Below are positions 1-11,858 of a stretch of DNA of 64,000 nucleotides, one piece after another; position 1 is the stretch's first letter, and each line of letters starts with the position of its first letter. The DNA comes from Henricia sp. BOLD:AAB3569 (lineage: Eukaryota; Echinodermata; Asteroidea; Spinulosida; Echinasteridae). The DNA is taken from contig JBBELK010000004.1 of NCBI GenBank assembly GCA_037783545.1, forward strand, positions 434,001-498,000, given 5' to 3'. A program made the translations under genes and the position numbers. The notes below the pieces were generated by a model, which was not told the DNA's origin, ran no database searches, and saw only the letters and a list, made by a program, of their open reading frames with translations.

Positions 1-147
1 CGTACCGAGTTCGATTCCTGGGCGTGTATGTGGATTACGTTTGCAGTCCTTGTTCGGCCCCGTGGGATTTCCCCCGGGATATTTTTCCTGGGGCCCCGGG
101 GTTTCCTTACTATTCTAAAACTGCACCTCCTTCTTCGTCATAAGCCC
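1..147 (+). mobile_element. tRNA-derived SINE (family A), 5' cut by window edge
   Basis: The copy starts with a pol III box B (AGTTCGATTCC, 8-18) and continues with a tail that recurs at 20.8, 25.2, 30.5, 41.3 and 53.8 kb: a G/C-rich GTGGGATTTCCC segment, TCTAAAACTGCA and CTTCTTCGTC. Box A would lie left of the window. Confidence 0.65.
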
Positions 148-149
148 AA

Positions 150-340
150 TACAAAAGTGTTAATAGCAATGTTTCTTTTTTTGCGTAAAATGGTACAATA
201 TGCAGACAGCCTTTTTACAATTTATTCATACACAAACAGGTTTTCTGAAGTATACTTCATCTATGTGGCTGAAATTTCTACAAGGCAGTTGTCGTTCTTG
301 TTTTAAGTTTTCCAATCATGCAATCTGTCTTTATAATGGT
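150..340 (+). mobile_element. MITE family C fragment (TTAA type)
   Basis: AGTGTTAATAGCAATG, TTTTCTGAAGTATACTTCAT, CTATGTGGCTGAAATTTCTA and TTTTCCAATCATGCAATCTG follow the order of the longer copies at 21674 and 55155. The left terminus is missing. Confidence 0.6.
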
Positions 341-680
341 ATTTACCATTTGGAAGAATTTCAAATTGCCACAAAAAAAACGAGGGTCTCAGTGCTTTCT
401 CTTGTGATAGTTTGCAAATGAAAAAACGCGTGACAAAACACAATGTCTCAGCATCCAAGACGAGGCTGCCGGTGCTAATGTCAAATTTGTCAATAGCCAA
501 TGGCATAAAGGGGCGTTAGTTGCCGAATATGCCATACAATTAATATCAACATTATCGAAAAGCTTTGGCTTTTGCATAAAATATAACAGAAACACAAAAT
601 GTGACATTTGTAACAACTCAAAAGCTGTTACATTTTGCGTAAAAAGTTGTCACATTTTCCTTAATGAGTTTGTTAGATAG

Positions 681-822
681 ACCCTCTGCATGGGCGGCCA
701 TGACAGGGGGGCAGTCGTATTGTCACCGTGCGCCATGCAGGAGTAGGCACTTTGTGGATCTATTGTAACATCATTTAAATATGCAAACCTGCCCCCTGTC
801 ATGACCGCTGGTGCACAGGGTG
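681..822. mobile_element. Foldback MITE (CATGACAGGGGG family), copy 1
   Basis: GGCGGCCATGACAGGGGG near the left end is inverted as CCCCCTGTCATGACCGC near 793-809; arms extend outward through TGCATG/GTGCA. A second copy is at 63147-63265. Confidence 0.65.
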
Positions 823-1147
823 TAAAACGTGTTACATTTTGCGCTACTTTTACATTTCGCATATTTTGCGTCACTGTTACAGCTTAAACGACAGAATTTC
901 ACCCATGCAGTCTATAGCATTGCAGGCGGAAGTCTAACGGAGCCGAATTGCAAATGCGACTGGTAAATGTCAGCGCATCAATCAAGAAGGGTTTGGAATC
1001 AACAAAAGCAAAGAAACATTCCCTGCAAAGAAATGGACAAAGTTCACATTTCCGAAGCATGTTCACATCACTGAAATAATCACTTGACGCATGATAAATG
1101 GGTATAGTCCGCCTTTTGCGACTAAAAGACACTTGGGCCTGTCGCTT

Positions 1148-4100
1148 GTTGCATGTTAAAATGATTGGATAATTAAATTGCGTTCGAGTGATTTAATAAT
1201 TTAATCAATATATTAAAGGAAAAAATTTTGCAATATTTCAGCGTTCAACGTCGATTTATGTATTTGCAAATTACCTTATTGTGACCTTTTCGTTCCAAGT
1301 GTCATGCGTGCGACTATGATCAGTTAATAATAAGTATATCCTCTTTGTTTGAGTTTTTCATCAAAGCCGTTGGAAATGTTAAAGCACTACGCAAAGAATG
1401 CGATTTTTGACATTTTCATCTTTCATTTCTGTTACTTAGGCAGTTGCATGCCTGGATTATGAGTCGCGTCTATCTTTTATTACATTTTATAGGAAAAGCT
1501 ACTAAATTCAATAATTGAAAGTTTAATCATTCATATGAATTTGCACAGTTGTTTTTTTATAATCGCAAAATTGTATTATCCTTCCGCGGGCGAACAGTAA
1601 GTGATTCCTTTTTTGTTCAAACATCACCGTGTGACTGAAGGTACGGGCTCTGTTTATCAACCCCACGGCCGTCTTAAGTGCTATAGGTTAAAGGTGTCGG
1701 CTTCGGCCGTTCGTTGCTTTCAAATACCATCGCAAGAATATACTACTTTGATTGCAGCGGTTCTTTGGACACGCGTGCGTGTATATCTTTGCAACTCTGC
1801 CGAACTCACGACTCCTCCATTTTCGCCGAGTTTTCTTCCATTACGCAGAGTCGAACCGGCCAAGACTCGTCAGAAATATCTAGCTTCAAAGCACGCCGCC
1901 CGTTATGTATCGTCCTTGACTGCAGGATTTCAACAACCATCGGCTAACCTAATCTTTTGGGACCCGGAATCAATACTGATAAATGCTGTTCATGCTCCAT
2001 TATCTCTTATCAAATGAGTATCGACATGGATAATCAATCGCCCCAATTTCATTTTTTCTCCAGGGATGTTCGATATCTTCCCAGGGATGATTTAGGTGCA
2101 GGTGGAATGTATCAGAAAACACGAGTATAGGACTACTTGGGTTTAGAAGCGGAACGTTGAACCAAGTCGGCCTGTCAGTGTGGCACATCGACATCGTATA
2201 CGTGTTCAACCTAACGCAGATCCATTATACGGGCTGTGTTATCTGCCTGAGCTTGAAACCGCATAAGATCCACTCGATTTGTGGGTTAAAATAACATCGA
2301 AATACGTTCACCTGCACGTGCCGGGACTGCAGATAATTTAGTTTCTTCTCTTCGGCCGTCTAGATAGGGTAGCCGGCGCGTCCAATTTGAAAAACCGTCT
2401 AGTTGTTCGCACTATAATTCGTTCCTGTGTACACTCTAACATTCATTAGTCTTGCATGAATGATGTGGCTGGTTATCCATTTGAGAAGAGGAGAGTTAGG
2501 AAAACACCCCCTCCCCACTAAAAGACAAATAAGCAACAAAACAAACGGACAGTGTTTTTAAGATTATCACTTATTTAATTTTGACCAAAAGAGTAAATTT
2601 CACGTAATTCCAGCGACGCAACAGAACAGCTGCGAGGCAGTATACGGCTGATAAAGGATGTTTTCCGGCGATGTGAAATCAGTAGGTCTACTAACTCTCG
2701 AATAAACAGTCATAACCGACACAATTCACTGTCTGCGTTTGTTTTATAAATGTCGGGAATAACCGTCGTTCCCATAATTAAATTTGTGATGCAGTTCGTG
2801 CTTTGTATGCGGTACTTTCTGCATCCAGCAGAAAATTTAGTTTTATTCGTTGGTAACGCCTCACTATAGACACATTCCTCTATAACTTTGTTAACCTAAT
2901 TCATGCATTGCATTGTTTGCATACTCTGTACAGTCAGTATACAGGTCAATGCGCTCACTGAAGCGTGTTCACATAAAACCCCGTGCATTCCCCGAGCCTT
3001 CAGTTTCAGGTCTACCGTTCCACTGCTAACTACCCATTGAGAATGCACCGCGCACCACTTGCTAGCATTGCCTCTATTTTACCCACTATGTCCGTTCATC
3101 ATGAAGGCTCTTTTAGCATTCAACAGTATTTCAATCAATTCGAAAGCCTATCTTCACCTAATGCTCCCGAAGATGATTCGTCCATGAAAGAGATTAACGC
3201 AAAGCTGGCTAGTTAACTGCTCAACACATGGAGTAAGGATAAAGCCAACGGAACAACGGAAATAATACAGATCGCTGAAGACGCCCGACTGAAGGAGCTG
3301 GAGGGAAGAAAGAAACGCAAGCGAGCAATCCCCAACCGTCACCGACAAGATGGTTCAAAGAACAAAACTGGTCATTACGATACTCTTTTTCGAGGTGTGT
3401 ACAATAACCACTGCACCCATATTCTTTGTCTTGTTTCAATATGTCATCCGACCACAGACACCATCCCATACTGTATAATAAATTACTTGAAATCAAGTAC
3501 TCATTGTCCTTATTGAGGTACTTGGTTTAGAATAAAACTGTTTTTCATTCGTATGAGCAAAGCGAAGGAAAATGAAAACAAGGTTATACGCGAGTATTCT
3601 GACCCTTTATAGCAGCGTTCGAGATGCTTACACCGTGTAACGTGGGGTTTACACCAGGGGAAGCCTCCAGAAGATGCAAAACGAACGACACGGGGTTTCG
3701 CTTTGAATTCTGGGAACACCGGTCAAAGGCTGTTGCCAGGCGGGACTTTTAATAAACACTGTCAAATTAACCGGCGCCACGCGAAATTTGTGCCCACGGA
3801 CATTTACTGATTAAGCAAAATGTATTTACACCCCTATTCCCTCTTATTTGTGTCATAAATTCTATGGTTTTCCTCGTGCTCACGTCGCGAATCCAAACTG
3901 TCCGCCATGTTTTACAACACAAATCAAATTATGTTAATTTGAAAATCTGTAACATAAGGTTAAAGGTGAAAAATCAAGAAACAGGAAATATTATCCGGAG
4001 ATCAGTCTAATACTCCTGCATTTACATAATGTGTGATATTCTTTTTTAAACGATAACTGATTTGACCAAATAAAACCAAATGGTTTAGCACTGTCCCCAA

Positions 4101-5870
4101 CCATGTTCAATTAAATTGTCCGGTGGTACCCTTACAGAATTGTGAGACATCAACTGCTTTCTGGTGATCTTCAGAGGCATATTAGGTTTTTTGCCAATGG
4201 ATACTTGATCGTCCAAACGGGCTATGCCATGGTTCAGGCCACTGGACGCCATTATAAAGAAAGTGGCGCAAATCTCAAACTAGAGCCTTGCATGACATTG
4301 ATCACTGCTCATTCAACCGGAAACATAATGACATGATCATGGTGTCATTTTAAAGAGGAGATTCCACCCTATAACGGAGGATATTGTCCTTTGATTCATA
4401 CGCCCTACACTTTAGTCACAATTAGCTATATAATCTCGGCTTCGTTTTTTTAATCCACCCTGTATAGTCTCGGTTTCCTTTTTTTCTGGGACACCTTGTA
4501 TACAAGCCAAAATTGGTGCACATTCACGTCCACTGAATAACCGATATCGGCGCGCAGACGCCGACATCATTTATCAAAAACGAGGAAACGCGCGGTTGTT
4601 TGTTTAACAAATATTTACTCTGAACATGAAAAGAAACACGCCCGTTGTGGTTTCGTTTGACAGAGCCTTGCGCAAAGAATAATACTGCTGGAAATTGGAT
4701 TTTGGGGTGGCGCTTTCGTGCACCACTAAGATGATATTAGACTCTTAAAAACATATCTTTTCGTCAGCAAACAATATTCGCGCGGCTAGCTGTCTGCCAT
4801 ATTAACTGTAGCACTCCCGCGACTGACGCGAGTATGCGTGTGGTTAGTTCCTCCTTATATACACTGGCGACACACCATAAGACCTCACACAGTATATGAT
4901 GCGTTGGTTCTCCCAAACAATCGTGGACGTTTTAGGGAGGTTTAACAAAGAGAAAAATATCGTCCGCGATTGCCGAGAACAAACGAGAGTAAGGAAAAAT
5001 AGACTGTCCAAACAAAAGAGGAACAAAGGGACGTCCGCGATTGGAGGTCGATTCACACCTACATGCACGCTTACAGTGCATTCCTAACAAACATATAAAC
5101 TGGGTTTTTTCGTATACATTGAACAAAGATTTTAAAGGTATGATACACGTTTTGGGAAATACTGCAAATCCTGCTGTCAAGAAAAGTGTAATTTCTATCC
5201 GTTTTTCCACCGTCGACCGATTACCGCCTGAAACACCCAATCTCCCCATGTCTCCATTTCCCCAAGCTTATTACATTTAATTAGCCCGCATACCTTTTCC
5301 TTTGGGTATGCCCTATACGCATGCATGAATAGGACCAAGGCAGTCGGTGTCATTCTGTGTCGCGACCATCCCCCAAAGAGTATGGCTTTCCCGTTCTCCA
5401 TTATAAGTCTTGCTTTTTCATGAACATAAATCTTCCAACATATGTCAGTGTTTTGACCATCCCCATTAATTATAACCTCTGTATTTTAGAAAATAACGAC
5501 AGAAAAAATTTCCCGTATAGGCGCTGCTTCTCCTTTGCGCATCAGTGGGCTTAGCGCGGACTTGCTTTGCAATTTCCGATATTCAAATCCCAAGAGACAC
5601 ACGTATACGCTTGTTTTATCCCTTGATAAATATATGTATAGTAGCGTAACATCAGATTGCATCTGATCAAGTAGTAGTTGTCGCTACGAAAGCTTATGCT
5701 TAAATTTTTTTTTTTTTACCACATTAACCATGTGACCCATTCTTGCTATCCGTATAGAAATTATTACATTATCAGATACCAACGATAAATCATACATGCA
5801 TACAAATTCAGAAAGACATTGATAAAAAATATGCTGATTATATAGCGCATCCATATTGTGTTGAAAATAG
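1148..5870. other. Upstream region without a convincing gene
   Basis: Short open frames have neither family motifs nor splice context. The only candidate is a frame from 3043 broken by one stop (see findings). The rest is AT-rich unique-looking sequence. Confidence 0.6.
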
Positions 5871-5871
5871 C

Positions 5872-5946
5872 GCCAAATTCGTGCCACGAAATACGCAGCT
5901 TCATGCCTTTGCTGTGGGGCTGCGAATTTCGTGGCACGAATGTGGC
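5872..5946. repeat. Inverted repeat, 25-bp arms
   Basis: CAAATTCGTGCCACGAAATA pairs with AATTTCGTGGCACGAATGTG around ATGCCTTTGCTGTG. A half of the same unit (AAATTCGTGCCACGAAATAC) is at about 40457-40480. Confidence 0.6.
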
Positions 5947-6169
5947 GTGCGCGCATTGCTGACGAGCCTGTGCCTTTAATGTAGTATGATTTGCGGGGAC
6001 ATCATGTGTCAGAACTTTATCCAGGAGAGATTATTGTGATGCATGAACGACATGGTGCCCCGCAAATCATGCGTATGATTACAACTGTGTTGATTGTCGT
6101 TGGTATTTTCAAGAGGTACCAAAACTGTTCTTCAGGCGAAAATGGTGTTTCGAGAAAATGACATTTTAA

Positions 6170-6524
6170 AGGAGCGTATCCAGATAACATTTTTGACCAC
6201 CACCCCCCCCCCCCCCCCCCCCCCCCGCCCCATTTTTCCCATGGGTGTTGAGATTTTGATACCATGTCATATGTCATATTTTTCTCATTACCATTCTAAA
6301 ATTTCGCCCTCTCAATCCGTATAATTTTCAAGAATATCGTCAAAAAACAACTAATGTTTTGTAGTCTAATTTATCAGGTTGCATAAAACGTCAATAATTA
6401 CAACCAACCTGCTTCCGCATCCAAATTGGGGATTGCAAATTTCCTGTTTTCATCCAATGGATAGGATTATATGATTCTTAGGTTAAAACAAAATCCATTT
6501 TCTGGAAAATCTGGACAAGCTCCT
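6170..6524 (+). mobile_element. MITE family B copy with C24 expansion
   Basis: TTAA lies on both sides (6166-6169, 6525-6528). Ends are AGGAGCGTATCCAGA and TCTGGACAAGCTCCT, inverted. The body has CCCATGGGTGTTGAGATTTT. A run of 24 C (6203-6226) stands where other copies have about five C. Confidence 0.75.
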
Positions 6525-6749
6525 TTAAGTTTCGTGCTGTTGAAAACCAGTATTCAACAGCAGTCAAACCGGGGAGCGAGGCGGTACAAAAATTGTATCT
6601 CTATTTCTGGATTTCTATTTTTTTCTCCTTTTTTGAACAAATGAAATACATTTAAATTACAATTATTCGTAGTTTGCGTTTAGAAAAACTGTACGGAACC
6701 CTAACAAGGAATCCGCAAAACAGCGCACGAAGCCCATACTCGTGACTTG

Positions 6750-7266
6750 GTATCAGCCAGCCAATGGGAACGGGCCGAGTGGGCGTGTTCTAGTGTTTTA
6801 TAACTTCATCAGCACTGATGCAGTGGTCGATTTTTCTTCCCGTTTGCAGAGAATCTGGCACTACGACTAGATAGGCTGGATCGTATTCAGTTGCCGTCGA
6901 GCAGTGCAGCCACACACACACGGACCGATCAAGCTGCAGGCCACGGCTGGATATCAGTGCTTCATTCCTTGGACGGCGTAAGGAGTTTCTTCGCACGCAC
7001 GGGGAGAGGACCGCGAAGCAAGGATTCACCAGTCCTCGACAGCGGTTTGGAAATCTTGCCTATAGCCTTTTAAGAGCTTAATTGACGTTCAATGTAAGAG
7101 CGTCTAACAGTGCTCATCTTGGCACTCGTGCACGCACATCCTCGACAAGTTCAAAGTACTGCTGCGGTATTTTGTCTTCAAGTGGGCCTACAACAACTTC
7201 AATCGGTGCAGCTATATACTACACCCGCTAAGTTTAGCTTGTACATTATCGAGGAGAGTACACGCA
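6750..7266 (+). promoter_or_regulatory. Putative promoter and 5' UTR of the receptor gene
   Basis: A CCAAT motif at 6761-6765 precedes a TATA-like TTTTATAA at 6796-6803, about 35 nt apart, which would place transcription start near 6825-6835. The sequence from here to the first coding ATG has more CpG than the flanks. An isolated ATG followed at once by TAA lies at 7092-7097. This is inference from motif spacing; an upstream untranslated exon is not excluded. Confidence 0.3.
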
Positions 7267-7530
7267 ATGTGCGCTTCCTTCTACAAGATGAACTTACGAG
7301 CTGTGATGTGGATTCTGCTAGCGTGTGCAGTCATGAGTCTTGCCAGGTCTTCACGGAGCGATAAAGAGAATCTGTACCTACTCGGTCTCTTCCCGACCTA
7401 CCCGGAGCAGCCGATGGCCGATATTGGCCACGACTGTCTGGTATCCGCTAAGTTGGCTCTACAGCACGTCAACGAGAACCCGGACATCCTACGTGACTTC
7501 ACCTTGAAAATGATCGAACTCGACACACTA
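7267..7530 (+). CDS. Exon 1: signal peptide and start of flytrap lobe 1 (residues 1-88)
   Basis: The start is either the ATG at 7267 or, seven codons later, the ATG at 7288 (MNLRAVMWILLACAVMSLA), which gives a compact signal peptide with cleavage near SLARS. Mature sequence begins almost directly with the first flytrap strand (LYLLGLFPTYPEQP), so there are no sushi domains like those of subunit 1a. The segment GHDCLVSAKLALQHVN matches the first helix of GABA-B lobe 1 and keeps its cysteine. The exon ends in phase 0 at the codons for D-T-L, followed by the donor GTAAGT. The tryptophan of subunit 1 that stacks on GABA just before this helix is absent. The first ATG cannot be told from the second without transcript data. 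Confidence 0.88.
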
Positions 7531-10500
7531 GTAAGTCACTTTATTTCAGGCTTATGTTATCTTGAGCCCTAAGAAATGAAATTGTCTGTTTTTCTCGGGT
7601 CTAGAGAACCGCTTTTGATGATCGATGATAATATTTTCCTAGTTGTTTTTTGTTCTGTCAAAATATAAGAAATATCTTTAACCTGTTCTGAGAAGATAAC
7701 TTAATCCCCAGGAGTAACAGATAGTCTGGTAACATGTACCTTTCTACAACCTCCCTGTACAAATCCCCATATAACTTATGTCCCACAAGTGTCTGTTCTT
7801 GTTACGTAAGTTAGTAGAACACTTTTGCAGGGAGGTTATGAAAGCTATGATGTCGGACTATCTGCTACCTTTTGGGGACTAACAAGTTAAAGATATTTCG
7901 TTTATTTTGAGAGAAGATAGAGGCATTTGCATAAAAACAATCTTGGTCACCAAAAGGGGCTCTGGACCCGAGAAGGAGCCATTCATTAAATTATTTTGAT
8001 CTTTGCATGCCGCATATACGGTGTTACATGCGACATTTAAAAAAATATTATTTCAAAGAAGTATTAAACTCTATATGTAGCTTCTTTATATTTCTCCCGA
8101 GATTGGCACACGAATAATTACTAATTTTAAAACACTTTTTAGATGTATGTACTAACATCATTTACTTTTTTAGACTTAAGTTTTCTTCGTCAATGTCGGG
8201 TTTTCGAGGGGGAAATCTTGTCGGCAGTTTTCTATTTAGCTATTCAGGTTGCTGAAATTTTACTTGTGACCGAGTTCGAAAACCAAATAATGAACAGACA
8301 AATATATGAACGTTTTACAAATTATAATTGTTGAAATTAAAGTAATTCAAACGTAAATTATATACGCAGCGTCCAAAAGCTTTTATTTTATCTGCAAAAA
8401 CGTTTTTAACAAACACGCGTCATCTTGCATAAAAAAACCATAAAAACTGCTTTAATTTTCGTAACCTTGACTGCTGCATTTCATGCTTGGTTTGAAAAAT
8501 AGATCGAACAAAAGCGCGCCAAATGCTCCATTCAAGCCAATATTATTTTACTTCGTGTCGGGTAGATTCGGGTCGATGTACGTGTGCATCGAATTGTATT
8601 CACTGTTAAATGCCATTGTGTTTTGTCCTTGTCGCCGCCTTGTTTTTCTGCCATCGAATTCCTGTTTCCGACATAAGTGGGTGAAATGTATAATGCGCTG
8701 TTGGGCATGCTGTTTTCGCATGGCTGAGAAGTATGTGATGTGCAAATATATGGCGTTATGAGAAAATCATTTTCTTTCTGCACACCGCGGCTGCGTATTT
8801 GGAAAATGGTACAATTATTAAATTTAATGCCAGTGAATGCTATTTAAATATTTTGAATTCGTTTTTGTTATGTTTCTCGAGAACACAGCATCTGCGAAGA
8901 ATGATACTGCTGTATCATTTGAACTGTCTATGTCAATAGAAAACACAAATTTTATCTGTGGGCAATTTGGGAAAAATATTTCTGCGGTGATTGGTACCGT
9001 TGTAAACCTAGCTGCAATCCACACGTTCGGTCATTCCTCCGTTAGTTGTCGGCTTCTAAATTTTACAAACGTCGAAATTTCACATCTCACGACAGACATG
9101 TTACACAACATTTAATTTCCATTTCGTTCTTTCGCACCTTTCGCCGACTATCAAAATGTGCCATTGTGCATTGCGCAAGCTTTTCGATGTCTATTAAAAA
9201 CTGCATTTATGTGCTAATCAAATTTCACGCAAAGCCATGCACCAGCGTGCAGTGCTGTCCGTTTTTTGTTCCTGTTCATGCACAAACGCCATCTTCTAAA
9301 ACTTTGACTCTCGTGGCACTTTTCAGGGAAATCCTAATTGTGAACACTTTTAAAAAATCAATTCGATTACTTTTTTGTAAGAAATTGCCATGTCAGGCCG
9401 AATAAAGTATTTGGTACTATATACGTCTAACAGAGTATGGCTTTTCTCACCAGGTCTTTTAATAAGATTTCGGGTAATTGCAAATGCCTTTAATGGACAG
9501 GCTTTTGTGATCACAATTTGACATGGTTTGAATGCGTTGGAGCACTCCTATTTACGTTTTCATAAGAAATGGTTTCTTCTAAGCTCTTCTTCTAAATGTC
9601 AAGCCTCCAAGAACTATCGCTACTTTTCCGCTTGTGAAGCGGATTCAAGTTATATTGTCCTTGGTTCTCCGCAAATTCGATTTTGTTTCCTCCGAACGAA
9701 TTTTAAATCGTTTACTTTATTGGAACGAAAAAAAACATCATACTTTGTATTTTAGACATAGGCAACCCTGTAAAAAACGCTGTTTTTATACGGCCGTTTT
9801 TGCGCCTTACCTAAACTTTCCCAAGTCTGACCGGCCCGGGTTTGGTCTGTAATGCGCATCGTACAGAGCGCCCTCTGGACTAGTGGCCTGTCTAATCTCT
9901 TTTCTTCGGTCTCGGAAAGAAGAAAACGGATTAGACGGGCCACTAGTCCAGAGGGTGCGCTGTACGCTGCGCATTGCATACCAAACACGGGAAGTCATAC
10001 TTGGGAAAGTCAACGCCTTATCGTGAGTTGAATTATTAGCGGACCGCCAAACATTCGAAATATTGACAGTAATTGTTCGATAAATAAACGTTGGTCAATT
10101 TTTTTTTCGTTGATGTCTCATTTGAAAGCGAATAACTTTTGTTTCTAGAAAAATATAAATTCAAGAAAACAATATATTCCAAGGTGCCACACCCAAAACG
10201 CACGGACATTACATCTTTAATGTACACAATGTACTACTATGGTCTACAAAAACACTGAATGCACTCGGTAGAAAAAATAAATATCACGGATCGGGTGGAA
10301 TTCTTTTTATATAAAAATAAGGCATTTCCTTTTTATTTTTCCGTACACGTACGACAAGCGATTGTGATTTAATAAAATTGGTGGATTTATAGGGAGAGTG
10401 CACGTTTTGAAAATAAACATACATTTCCACGTCTTTTCGTAAATATCATGGCACGCACCTTGTTCGGCCAATTGTCGGATGAGAATGGTTCACGAAAGTC

Positions 10501-11824
10501 TGATTGCTCGGACAAACAAATGCGTTTTGGCTTGTCACGTGTTTAAAGACACGAACCCGTTAAGCCCGGCCAGATTTTGGCACTCTGAATTTTGTCTGTC
10601 AAGGCCAGGCATGTATGCTATAGACCACACGTCGTGCATGGCGATTCCTAATAAATTCAACGAGGTAAAAATATACAGCATTGTTTGTACTCAACTTAAT
10701 TGTAATTTTGTTTAGGACTTGACTTGAAAGTTTCATAAATTGCACATTGTTGTCCCCATAACATCCAATGGGTTTCCCGCAAGCCCAACAGGGCTACCGG
10801 CGAGAGCACGCCCTTGAAAACCGATGAAGCTACTCTGCTTAAAGGCCCATTCTATCCTTTGCGTTGACCCAATATTTTACTTCAAGACCCGACAAGAAAA
10901 ACGTTAATTCTTAAAAACAGATTACATGTTACATGAACTTTTAAAAGCAAGAACTTCTGCAAGCTGATTTGCCAAAATTCTTTTTTGGATATGTTATTCT
11001 AGGAATCCGTAAATCAGGTTTTTCAATGAAATCATGTAAATAAATAAAAAGGCAAACCAAGAAAAGTCAATGTTTCCAAATTATTTTGTCCAGGTGAAAT
11101 CGACCCCAGGCTACGACGACGGATTTAACAGATATCAGTTAATGGCGTCTCTGCTGTGCTTTTCTCTATCATAGTTTATCCGGTATTGAAATTGTATTCC
11201 AGGAAGTTTTAACATAAATACAGCTTGACATTTTTTTTATTGGACCACCTACAACCTGACAACAAAAATAAGTACATGACAATTTAAGGAATGTCTTATA
11301 GCATTATTTGATGCCATGTAAGCCTCCTGATCTAATGACTATTGTCTAAGACCAAACATCATAAACATAAGCCCGGTTGCTGCTGAAGAGGAGTGACTTT
11401 TATGAATAATTCAATATATTTTGTTCCAAGGCTGTAGTTCAATTGAATTACTATATTTACAATATCCAAAACATCAGAATTTTAGCAGACATCTAATGTA
11501 ATCTGTCCTTGAGTAAAACTATCCAGCGTTAGGTGGACAACATAATTTGTCGAATGTAAAAAGCGTCTTTACTCCTCCAAAGCCACAGTGGGACTAAAGC
11601 CACTATTCCAACTCGTTAATTCCATCAGGGGAAAAGAATTATTGAAAACTATACGGTAAATAGATTAGTGCAGTACAACCACATCACATCACACCATCCC
11701 CCCGAGCCACACTATACGGCATATACAAACAATTTCTCGTTATTTTTGACTTTTCCATCGGAATAATCGATTTGAGCATTAATTGAAGCTTACGGTACAA
11801 GGCCACGGTTCCTTCTGAATGAGA

Positions 11825-11858
<34 letters not shown>

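Noticed and set aside
1601..2017. 138-codon plus-strand frame
   Set aside because: No recognisable motif; overlapping frame on the same strand is equally open; no promoter or splice evidence.
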